A program made the translations under genes and the position numbers. The notes under the pieces were generated by a model. It saw only the letters and a program-made list of their open reading frames with translations, was not told the origin of the DNA and did not search any database. From Bubalus kerabau (Eukaryota > Chordata > Mammalia > Artiodactyla > Bovidae), in assembly GCF_029407905.1 (NCBI RefSeq), contig NW_026577882.1, positions 1,550,001 through 1,614,000 on the forward strand: 64,000 bases of DNA, given 5' to 3'. Below, in pieces: positions 50,114 to 60,330 of this stretch (the first letter of the stretch is position 1; the number at the start of each line of letters is the position of its first letter).

Positions 50114-52055
50114 GACCGGCCTCCTCTTGAGGTGCGCCGGCAGGTCCGGGAACCCCTTCCAGGCCACGCAGGGGAATCGACTCTCCTGTCGCGATCAGGA
50201 GGGGAGAAGGGGCTCAGATGAAGCGGTGCCGGGACCCTCGGTGTTCCACTCGAGGGAACCCGGCGTGTCGGGGAACTTTTGGGGGTCGCATGAAGGCTGT
50301 CAGGTCCCGTTTCGCACTTCAGGGCAGAACAGGGGACTTCCCTTGAGACGCCGTCGTGGGCAAGGGCCTCATCTTGCGAAGAAGTGGGAACCACGTTGTT
50401 TTTCTCGAGTTGCGGCGGGATTCTCATGTTACGACAGGGGATTAGAGGCTTCCTCTTGTGTCGGCCCTGGGTAGCCCAACCTTCTATTCTAGTGGCGAGG
50501 GAAAGCTGGGGGTTGCGCTCGAGTCACTGCAGGGCCAAAGAGACCTCATCTAGGCGTGTGTCCAGGACCTAATGCTCCTCTCCAGGGAAGACAAGGATCT
50601 CGGGGTTGCATCCCATGCTCCCCCGGGGAGTCAGGCCTCGCTTCGAGGGGAAGCAAAGGACTCCGCTCCCCTCCCGAGTCGCGACGCGGATATCTTGGTG
50701 CCCCCTGAGTGGCCTCAAGGGAGTCCAGCCTCCTCTTCACTTTTGAGAGAGGACTCGTGATTGCTCTCCAGGCCAGGCAGGAAAAGAAGGCCCTCAGCTC
50801 GCGAGTACGGGTGCATCTCAGGGGTTTCCTCGAGCTGCGGCACCCGTGGGGGTTTTCTCCCGAGGCGCGACGAGGATCTCAGGGAGCCTCTCGTGCGGCG
50901 CCAGGAAAGTCATGTCTCCATGCACGTGGCGAGAAGGAGCGCGTCATTGTTCTCGAGTCATGGGAGGGGACTAGGGCCTCGAGACGCGTTGAAGAAGGAC
51001 TCTCGATGTCTTTCTCGGGTTGCAACGGGAAACCCTCGTTTCCCTCGCCTTCTGCCGGGGACCTGAGGGAACTTCCCAGGGTGCCTCTGAGAGGTGAGAG
51101 ACGCTGTGGAGTTGGTGGGGCCTCTCGGGACTCCACTGGGTTTGTCGCAATGGAAGAGGGCCTCATCTCGAGTGGAGGCAGGAACCTCAGGCTTCCTCTC
51201 CAATTCTGACTCTGATCGTAGTGTCCCTGCAGAGTTGGGACAGGAGAGTCAGGCTATGTCTTTTCTGAGGAATGGAACTCCGCTTGCCTCTCGAGTTGTT
51301 CATGGGGTTTCAGGCCCCTTGTCAAACTGTGTGTGGAATCTGCAGGTTTTTCCAGACGATGCATGGGGGTGTCGGTGACCCTTCGTTTTGTGTCTTCATC
51401 CACAGGGTTGCCTTCGAAGAGGTGTCCGGGCATCGTGTTCTTATGAAGAGCGGACTGGGAAATCGGGGTCGTTCAGCATTTGGCACCACCCACGTGGCTA
51501 GTCTCGAATTTCCTCATGAAACCGGCCTCATCCTGAGGTGTGCCGCGAAGGTCATGAAACCCTTCCAGACAAAGCAGAGGTTTCGACCCTCCTGTGGCAA
51601 TCAGGAGGGGAGAAGTGGCTCAGATGAAGTGCTGCTGGGAACCTCGGTGTTTCCCTCAAGTGAGACAGGTATGTCGGGTAACTTTTGGGGTCGCATAAAC
51701 CGTTCCAAGTACCGTTTCGCTCTTCAAATTGGAACGTGGGACTTCTCTTGGGGTGCTCCAGCGGGCAAGGGCCTCATCTTGGAATGACTAGGGAACCACT
51801 TGGTTTTTCTCTAGTTGCGGTGGGATATTTGAGTTACCACAGGAAATTCATGCTTCCTCTTGTGTTGGCCCACAAAAGTCTTATCTTCCATTCGAGATTC
51901 GAGGAAGAGCTGGAGGTGCGCTCTAGTCACTGAAGGCAAAAGAGACCCCACCAAGGCTTGTGTGCAGGACCTAATGTTCATGTCAAGGAGCGACAGGAAT
52001 CTCGGGGTTGCATTCCAGACTCACCCTGGAGTCAGGCCTCGTCTCGAGGGGAAGC
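50114..52055 (+). repeat. Hybrid A/B satellite tract, copy 2
   Basis: The counterpart of 30286-32225 at a constant offset of 19,829 bp. For example, GGTAGCCCAA is at 30641 and 50470, and the register marks are 30865 and 50694. It has the same private variants and forms the right shoulder of type B block 2. Similarity ends near TCGAGGGGAAGC(G/A)AAGG at about 52045. Confidence 0.85.
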
Positions 52056-55000
52056 AAAGGACTCTGCTCTCCTCTCGAGTCGGACGGGCATGTCTTGGAG
52101 CCCACTGAGTGGCTTAAAGGGAGTCAAACCTCCTCTGGTGTTTGGAGGGAGGACACGGGATTGCTCTCCAGGCAATGCAGGAAATGAAGGCCCTCATCTT
52201 CCGATGACTGGGGCGTCTCATAGGTTTTCTCGAGCTGTGGCGCTAGTGTGGGGTTTCTCACGAAGTAAGACTGGGAGCTCAGTGAGCCTCTCATGTGGTG
52301 CCAGGGCAGTCAGGTCTCTATGCACGTGGTGAGAGGGAGCCCGACATTGTTCTCGAGTCATGGTAGGGGAATTGGGCCTGAAGACGGGTTAAAGAAGGAC
52401 TCTCGAGGTCTTTCTTGGGTTGCAGCAGGAAACCCTGGGTTCCATCGACTTGTGCCAGTGACCTCAGGAAGCTTCTCAGCGTGCCTCTGAGAAGTCAGGG
52501 TCACTGTGGAGTTGGGAGGGGCCTCTCGGAACTCCACTGGGTTTGGTGCAATGGAAGAGGGCCTCATGACAAGTTGAGGCAGGAACCACAGGGTTCCTCT
52601 CCTGGCTTCGAATGCGCCGGATCTGACTCGGATCGCAGAGTCCCTGCAGAGTTGGGACAGGAGAGTCAGGCCTCGTCTTGTGTGGAGGAATGGAACTCCG
52701 CTTGACTCTCGCGTTGTTCATGGGGTGACAGGCCACTTGTCGATTTGTATGTGGAACTTGCGGGTTTTTCTGGACGATGCACTGGGGTGTCACTGCCCCT
52801 TCGTGTTGTGCCTTGTTCCACAGGATTGCCTTCGAGTTGGGTTCTGCCATCGGGTTCTTATCAAGAGCGGACCAGGGAATCGGGGTCTTTTGGCATGCCG
52901 CACCACCCACGAGGCTATGTCTCGAATTTCCTCGTGAGACTGGCCTCATCTTGATGTGAGCCAGGAAGGTCGGGAACGCCTTCCAGACAAAGCAGGGGAA
53001 TCGAACCTCCTGTCGCGATCAAGAGGGGAGAAGAGTCTCAGATGAAATGGTGCCGGAAACCTCGGTGTTCTCCTCAAGTGAGACTGGTATGTCGGGGAAC
53101 TTTTGGGGTCGCATCAAGGGTTCCAAGTAACTTTTCGCTCTTCAATACGGAACGTGGGACTTCTCTTGAGACGCTGTAGCGGGCAAGGGCCTCATCTTTC
53201 GATGACGGGGGAACCACGTGGTTTTTCTTGAGTTGGGGCGGGATTCTCGAGTTACAACCGGGAATTCAGGCTTCCTCTTCAACTGGCCCAGGGAAGTCCA
53301 GTTTTCATTCGAATTGTGAGTTAGAACTGGGGATTGCTCTCGAGACACTGCAGGGCCAAATAGACCTCATCTAGGCTTGTGTCCAGGACCTAATGTTCCT
53401 CTGCTGGGGCGAAAGCGATCTCAGCATTGCATTCTCGACTCACCCGGGGAGTCAGGCCTCGTCTCGAGGGGAAGCCAAGGACACCGCTCTCCTGTCAAGT
53501 CACGACGGGTATATCTTGGAGCTCACTGTGTGGCCTAAAATGAGTCAAGCCTCCTGTGGAGTTTGGAGAGAGGACTCAGGATTGCTCTCCAGGCCATACA
53601 GCAAAAGAAGGCCCTCATCTCGTGAGGACTGGGGCGTCTCGTGGGTATTCTCGAGCTGTGGCTCCAGTGTGGTGTTGCTCACGAGGTATAATGGGGAGCT
53701 CAGGGAGCCTCTCCTGTGGCGCCAGGGAAGTCAGGTTTCTATGCGCGTGGCTAGGGGGAGCGAGTCATTGCTCTCGAGTCATTGTAGGGGAATCGCACCT
53801 CAAGACGCGTTGAAGAAGTACTCTCGAGGTCTTTTACGGGTTGGGGCAGGAAACCCTTGGTTCCCTCGACTTGTGCCGGTGATCTCAGGAAGGTCTAAGG
53901 GTGCCTCTGAGAAGTCAGGGATACTGAGCAGTTGGGAGGGGTCTCTCGGGACTCCACTGGGTTCGGTGCAATGGAAGAGGGCCTCATCTCGAGTGGAGGC
54001 AGGAAACTCATGTTTCCTCTCCTGACTTCCCCTGGGCCAGATCTGACTCGGATCGCAGTTTCGCTGCAGAGTTCGAACAGGAGAGTCAGGCCTCGTCTTG
54101 TGTGGAGGAATGGAACTCTGCTTGACTCTCCAGTTGTTCACGGGGTGACAGGTCACTTCTCGAGCTGTGTGTGGTACCTGCGGGTTTCTCCGGACGATAC
54201 CCAGGGGTGTCAGTGCCCCTAAGTGTTGTGCCTTCATCAAAAGGGTTATCTTCAAAGAGGTGTCCGGGCATCAGGATCTTATCAAGAGCGGACCGGGAAA
54301 TCGGGGTCTTTCGGCATGTGTCACCATCCACGTGGCTATGTCTCGAATATCCTCGTGAGACCGGCCTCATCCTGAGATGCACCGGGAAAGGCGGGAACCC
54401 CTTCAAGACAAAACAGGGTAATCGACCCTCCTGTCGCGATCAGGAGGGGAGAAGGGGCCCAGATGTAGCGATGCCGGGAACCTCGGTGTTCTCCTCGAGT
54501 CAGACTGGTGTGTCGAGGAACTTTTGAGGGCGCATCAAGGGTGCCAATACCGTTTCGCACTTCAAGACGGAACTTGGGACTTCTCTTGAGACGCTGTAGG
54601 GGGCAAGGGCCTCATCTTGGGATGATGGGGGAACCACGTGGCGTTTCTCGAGTTGTGGCGGGATTCTCGAGTTTCGACGGGGAATACAGTCTTCCTCATG
54701 TGTTGAGCCAGGGAAGTCCTATCTTCCATTCGAGTTTAAAGGGAGAGCTGGGGATTGCTCTCAAGTCACTGCAGGGCAAAATAGACCTCATCTAGGCTTG
54801 TGTCCAGGACTTAATGTTCGTCCCTAGGGGCGACAGGGATCTTGGGGTTGCATACCAGACTCACCCGGGGAATCAGGCCTCGTCTCGAGGGGAAGCAAAG
54901 AACTCCGCTGTCCTTTTGAGTCGCGATGGGTATCTCTTGGAGCCCACTGTGTGCCCTAAAGGGAGTCAAGCCTCCTGTGGTGTTTGGATAGAGGACTCGG

Positions 55001-57560
55001 GATTCTTCTCCAGGCCATGCAGGAAAAGAAGGCCCTCATCTCGCGATGATGGCAGCATCTCGTGGGTTTTCTAGACTGCTGCGCTAGTGCCGGGTTTCTG
55101 ACGAGGTAAGAGAGGGAGCTCAGGGAGCCTCTCGTGTGGCGCCAGGGAAGTCAGGTCCCCATGAGATGGCTAGGGGGAGCTCGTCATTGCTCTTGAGTCA
55201 TGGTAGGGTAATCGGGCCTCAAGACGGGTTGAAGAAGGACTCTCGAGGTCTTTCTCGGGTCACTGCATAAAACCCAGGGTTCCCTTGACTTGTGCCTGCG
55301 ACCTCAGGGAGCTTCTCAGAGTGCCTCTGAGAAGTCAGGGATACTGTGCAGTTTGGAGGGGCCTCTCGAGACTCCTCTGCATTTGGTGGAATGTAAGAGG
55401 GACTCATCTCGAGTTGAAGCAGGAACCTCAGTGTTCCTCTCCATTTCTGACTCAGATCGCAAGGTCCCTGCATGTTGGTACAGGAGAGTCAGGCCTCGTC
55501 TTTTCTGGAGGATGGGACTCCTCTTGCCTCTCGAGTTGTTCTCGAGGTGACAGGCCACTTGTCGAGCTGTGTGTGTAACCTGCCCGTTTTTCCGGATGAT
55601 GCACAGGTGTGTTAGTGCCCCTTCGAGTTGTACCTTCATACTCAAGGCTGCCTTCCAAGAGGTGTCCGAGCATCGGATTCTTATCAAGAGCGGACCGGGA
55701 AATTGGAGTCTTTCAGCAAGTGGCACCACCCACAAAGCTACGTATAGAATTTCCCCATGAGACCGGCCTCATCCTGAGTTGTGCAGGGAAGGTCGGGCCC
55801 CCTTGCAGACAAAGCAGGGGAATCGACCCACCGGTCACGATCAGGAGGGGAGAAGGGGCTTAAATGAAGTGGTGCCGGGAACCTCGGTGTTCCCCTTGAT
55901 TGAGACCGGCGTGTTGGGGGACTTTTGGGGTTGCATCAAGGGTGCCAAGTACCGTTTCGCATTTCAAGATGGAACCTGGGACATCTTTTGAAACGCTGTA
56001 GCGGGCAAGGGCCTCATCTTGCGATGACGGGAGAACCACGTGGTTTTGCTCGAGTTGCGGCGGGATTCTCGAGTTATGACCGGGAATTTAGGCTTCCTCT
56101 TGTTGGCCTTGAAATCCAATCTTCCATTCGGGTTGCGAGGGGGAGCTGGGGATTGCGCTAGAGTCACTGCAGGGCAAAAGAGACCTAATGTAGGCTTGTG
56201 TCCAGGATCTAACGTTGCTCTCCAGGGGCGACAGGGATCTCGGGTTTGCATTCCAGACTCATCCGGGGAGTCAGTTCTCACCTCGAGGGTAAGCAAAGAA
56301 TTCCGCTCTCGTCTCGAGTCGCGATGGGTATCTCTTGGAGCCCACTGTGTGTACTAAAGGGAGTCAAGCCTCCTGTGGAGTTTGAAGAGAGGACTCGGGA
56401 TTGGACTCCAGGCCATGCAGGAAAAGAAGGCCCTCATCTCGAGATGACGGTGGCGTCTCGTGGGTTTTCTCGAGCTGCGGCGCCAGTGTGGGGTGTCTCA
56501 TGAAGTACCACGGGGATCTCAGGGAGCCTCTTGTATGGCGCCAGGAAAATCCAGTATTCCATTCGAGTTGCAAGTTAGAACTGGGGATTGCTCTCCAGTC
56601 ACTGCAGGGCAAAATAGACCTCATCTACGCTTGTGTCCAGGACCTAGTGTTCCACTACTGGGCCAACAGGGATCTCAGGGTTGCATTCTCGACTCACCCG
56701 GAGAGTCAGGCCTCGTCTTGAGGGGAAAAAAAGGACTCCGCTCTCCTGTCGAGTCGCGACCATACCCGTTGCAGACAAAGCAGGGGAATCGACCCACCGC
56801 TCGCGATCAGAAGGGGAGAAGGGGCTCAGATGAAGTGGTGCCGGGAACCTCGGTGGTCCCCTCGAGTGAGACCGGTATATCACGGCACTTTTGAGGTCGC
56901 ATCAAGGGTGCCAAGTACAGTTTCGCACTTCAAGACGGAACGTGGGAATTCTCTGGAGATGCTGTAGCGGGCAAGGGCCTCATATTGCGATGACGAGGGA
57001 AACACGTGGTTTTTCTCGAGTTGAGGCGGGATTCTCGAGTTACAACGGGGAATTCAGGCTTCCTCTTGTGTTGGCCCAGGAAGTCCAATCTTCCATTCAA
57101 CTTGTCAGAGAGAGCTGGGGGTTGCTCTCGAGTCACTTCAGGGCAAAGAGTCCTCATCTAGGCTTGGGTCCAGGACGTAATGTTCCTCTCCAGGGGCGAC
57201 AGGGATATCGGGGTCGCATTCCAGTCTCACCCGGTGGGTCACGCCTCGTCTCGAGTGGAAGCAAAGGACTCCACTATCCTCTCGAGTCGCGACACGTAAC
57301 TCTTGGAGCCCTATGAGTGGCCTAAAGGGAGTCAAGCGTCCTGTGTAGCTTGGACAGAAGGTTCACGCTTGATCTGCATACCATGCAGTTAAAGATGGCC
57401 CTCCTCTCGTGATGACGGGAGCGTCTCATGGGTTTTCTCGAGCTGCGGCGCCAGTGTGGGGTTTCTCACGAGATATGATGTGGAGCTCAGGGAGCCTCTC
57501 GTGCAGCGCCAGAGAAGCCTGACTCCATGCATGTGGCCAGGCAGATCGCGTCATTGCTCT
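52056..57560 (+). repeat. Satellite I-like array, type A (right part, with rearranged monomer)
   Basis: Diverged type A monomers with marks at 52094, 53515, 54936, 56334 and 57302. The first two steps are 1421 bp, from the short insertion near 52597 and 54018. The step 56334-57302 is only 968 bp because the monomer is scrambled between about 56541 and 56768. EcoRI sites return from about 53265. Confidence 0.85.
56541..56768 (+). repeat. Scrambled satellite segment with two out-of-register joints
   Basis: At about 56541-56549 the text jumps from GCGCCAGG(GAAGTCAGG) to the part normally reading CCCAGGGAAGTCCAATCTTCC, a forward jump of about 967 bp in monomer phase. After 215 bp, at GTCGCGAC (56760), it jumps back by about 531 bp to (C)GTTGCAGACAAAGCAGG. 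The inserted segment resembles 53290-53510, sharing GTTAGAACTGGGGATTGCTC and ATTCTCGACTCACCCGG. The first joint shares CCAGG(A)AA on both sides. Confidence 0.8.
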
Positions 57561-59762
57561 CGAGTCATGGGAGGGACTAGGGCCTCAAGGGGCATTTAAG
57601 AAGGACTCTCAAGGTCTTTCTTGGGTTGGGGCGGGAAACACTCATTTCCCTCGACCTCTACAGGGGACCTTAGGGAACTTCCCAGGTGCCTCTGGGAGGT
57701 GAGGGATACTGAGGAGTTAGAGGGGCCTCTCGGGACTCCACTAGGTTTGACGAAATGAAAGAGGGCCTCATCTCGATTGGAGGCAGGAACCTCAGGCTTC
57801 CTCTCCGTTTCGGACTCCGACCGCAGGGTCCCTGCAGAGTTGGGACAGGAGAGTCAGGCCTCGTCTTGTCTGAGTAACGGAACACTGCTTGCCTCTCGAG
57901 TCGTTCAGGGGGTCTCAGGGCCCTTGACAAGCAGTGTGTGGAACCTGCGGTTGTTTCCAGAAGATGCATGGGGGTGTCAGTGCCCCTTCGTTTTGTGCCT
58001 TCCCCCACAGGGTTGCCTTCAAAGAGGTGTCCGGGCATCGGGTTCATTTCAAGAGCGGACCGGGAAATCGGGGTCATTCTGCATGTGGCACCACCCACGT
58101 GGCTCATCTCGAATTTCCTCGTGAGACCAGCATAATCCTGAGGTGCGCCGGGAAGGCCGGGAACCCCTTCCACACAAAGTAGGGGAATCGATTCTCCTGT
58201 CGCTATCAGGAGGGGAGATGGGGCTCAGATGAAGTGGTGCCGGGACCCTCGGTGTTCCACTCGAGGGAACCCGGCGTTTCAGGGAAGTGTAGGGGTCGCA
58301 TCAAGGGAGCCAAGTACCGTTTCCCACTTCAGGACGGAACATGGGACTTCCCTGGAGACGCTGTAGCGGGCAAGGGCCTCATCCTGTGAAGACGTTGGAA
58401 CCACGTCGTTTTTCTTGAGTTGCATCGGGATTCTCGAAAACGACAGGAATTTCAGGTCTCTCTTGGGTTGGCCCTGGGAAGCCCAATCTTCAATTCGAGT
58501 TGCGATGGAAAGCTGGGGGTTCTGCTCGAGTCACTACAGGGCCAAAGAGACCTCATCGAGGCGTGTGTCCAGGACCTAATATTCCTCTCAAGGGAAGACA
58601 GGGATCCCGGGTTTCCATTCCAGACTCCCCCGGGGAGTCAGGCCTCGTCTCGAGGGGAAGCCAAGGACTCCGCTCTCCTCTCGAGTCGCGACACGGATCT
58701 CTTGGAGCCCACTGAGTGGACTCAAGGGTGTCGAGCCTCCTCTTCAGTTTGGAGAGAGGACTCGGGATTGCTCTCCAGGCCAGGCAGGAAAAGAAGGCCC
58801 TCATCTCGTGATGATGGGGGGGTCTCATGGGTTTCCTCAGGCTGCTGCGCCCATGGGGGTTTTCTCACGAGGCACGACGAGGACCTCAGGGAGCCTCTCG
58901 TGCGGCGCCAGGGTAGTCAGGTCTCCATGCGCATGGCGAGGGGGAGCTGGTCATCACTCTCGAGTCATGGGAAACGGCTAGGTCCTCAAGAGGCGTTGAA
59001 GAAGGACTCTCGAGGTCTTTCTCGGGTTGCGGCGGGAAACCCTCGTTTCCCTCGACTTCTGCAGGGGACCTTAGGGAACTTCCCACGGTGCCTCTGAGAG
59101 GTGAGGGATGCTGTGTAGCTGGCAGGGCCTCTCGGGACTCTGCTGGGTTCGGCGCAATGGAAGAGGGCCTCATCTCGAGGGGAGGCAGGAACCTCAGGCT
59201 TCCTCTCGGTTTTGGACTCTGACTGCACGGTCCCTGCAGTGTTGGGACAGGAGAGTCATGCCTCGTCTTGTCTTAGGAATGGAATTCTTGTTGCCTCTCG
59301 AGTTGTTCCGGGAGTCTCAGGCCCCTTGTCGAGCTGTGTGTAGACCCTGCGGGTTTTTCCGGATGATGCACGGGGGTGTCAGTGCCCCTTCGTGTTGTGC
59401 CTTCACCCACAGGGTTGCCTTCGAAGAGGTGTCCGGGCATCGGGTTCTTATCAAGAGCAGACCGGAAAATCGGGGTCGTTCTGCACGTGGCACCTCACAC
59501 GTGGCTAGTCTCGAATTTCCTCCTGAGACCGGCCTCATCCTGAGGTGCGCCAGGAAGGCCAGGAACCCCTTCCAGAGAAAGCAGGGGAATCGACTCTCCT
59601 GTCGCAGTCAGGAAGGGAGAAGGGGCTCAGATGAAGTGGTGCCGGGACCCTCGGTATTCCCCTCGAGGGAACCCAGCATGTCGGGGAACTTTTGCGGTCG
59701 CATCAAGGGTGTCAAGTACCGTTTCGCACTTAAGGACGGAACATGGGACTTCCCTGGAGACA
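57561..59762 (+). repeat. Diverged B-like satellite island
   Basis: About 1.5 monomers (marks 57302 just before, then 58701) carry type B words among type A ones: TTTCGGACTCCGACCGCAG near 57810, CTTGTCTGAG near 57865, GGAAGCCCAATC near 58477, and GGGAAACCCTCGTTTCCCTCGAC near 59035. B words are fewer than in blocks 1 and 2, so this looks like an older or converted B segment. Confidence 0.75.
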
Positions 59763-59885
59763 CCGGGAACTTCGGTGTTCCCCTGGAATGAGACCGGTAT
59801 GTTGGGGAAATTTGGGGTGGCATCAAGGGTGCCAAGTAGCATTTCGAACTTTGAGATGGAACGTGGGACTTCTCTTGAGACTCTA
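59642..59885 (+). repeat. 121-bp out-of-register duplication at a B-like/A joint
   Basis: The block starting CCGGGACCCTCGG at 59642 is followed 121 bp later by its counterpart CCGGGAACTTCGG at 59763. This explains the long register step 58701-60221 (1520 bp). The first copy is B-like and the second A-like, so the joint is also the right edge of the B-like island. Confidence 0.8.
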
Positions 59886-60330
59886 GCTGGCAAGGGCCTC
59901 ATATTGCGATGAAGGGGGAACCACATGGTTTTTAAGACTTGAGGCTGAATTCTCGAATTACGATGGGAAATTTAGACTTCCTCTTGTGTTGACCGTGGGA
60001 AGACCAATCTTCCATTCAAATTGTGAGGGAGAGATGGAGGTTGCTCTCGAGTCACTGTAGGGCAAAATAGACCTCATCTAGGCTTGTGTCTAGGACATAA
60101 TGTTCCACTCCAGGGGCGACAGGGATCTCGGGGTTGCATTCCAAACTCACCCGGGGAGTCAGGCCTCATCTCCAGGGAAGCAAAGGACTCCGCTCTCCTC
60201 TCGAGTCGCACCGGGTATTTCTTGGACCCAACTGAGTGGCCTAAAGGGAGTCAATCCTCCGGTGAAGTTTGGAGACAGGACCAGGAATTGCTCTCCAGGT
60301 CAGGCAGGAAAAGAAGGCCCCCATCTCTCC
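59763..60330 (+). repeat. Dimeric higher-order repeat, first occurrence
   Basis: Private variants AAGTAGCATTTCGAACTT (59834), TTGAGACTCT, CTCATATTGCGATGAA, GTGGTTTTTAAGA- or ATGGTTTTTAAGA-like text and CTCTCCAGGTCAGGCAGG recur 2,807 bp downstream. Intervening monomers lack them. Confidence 0.8.
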
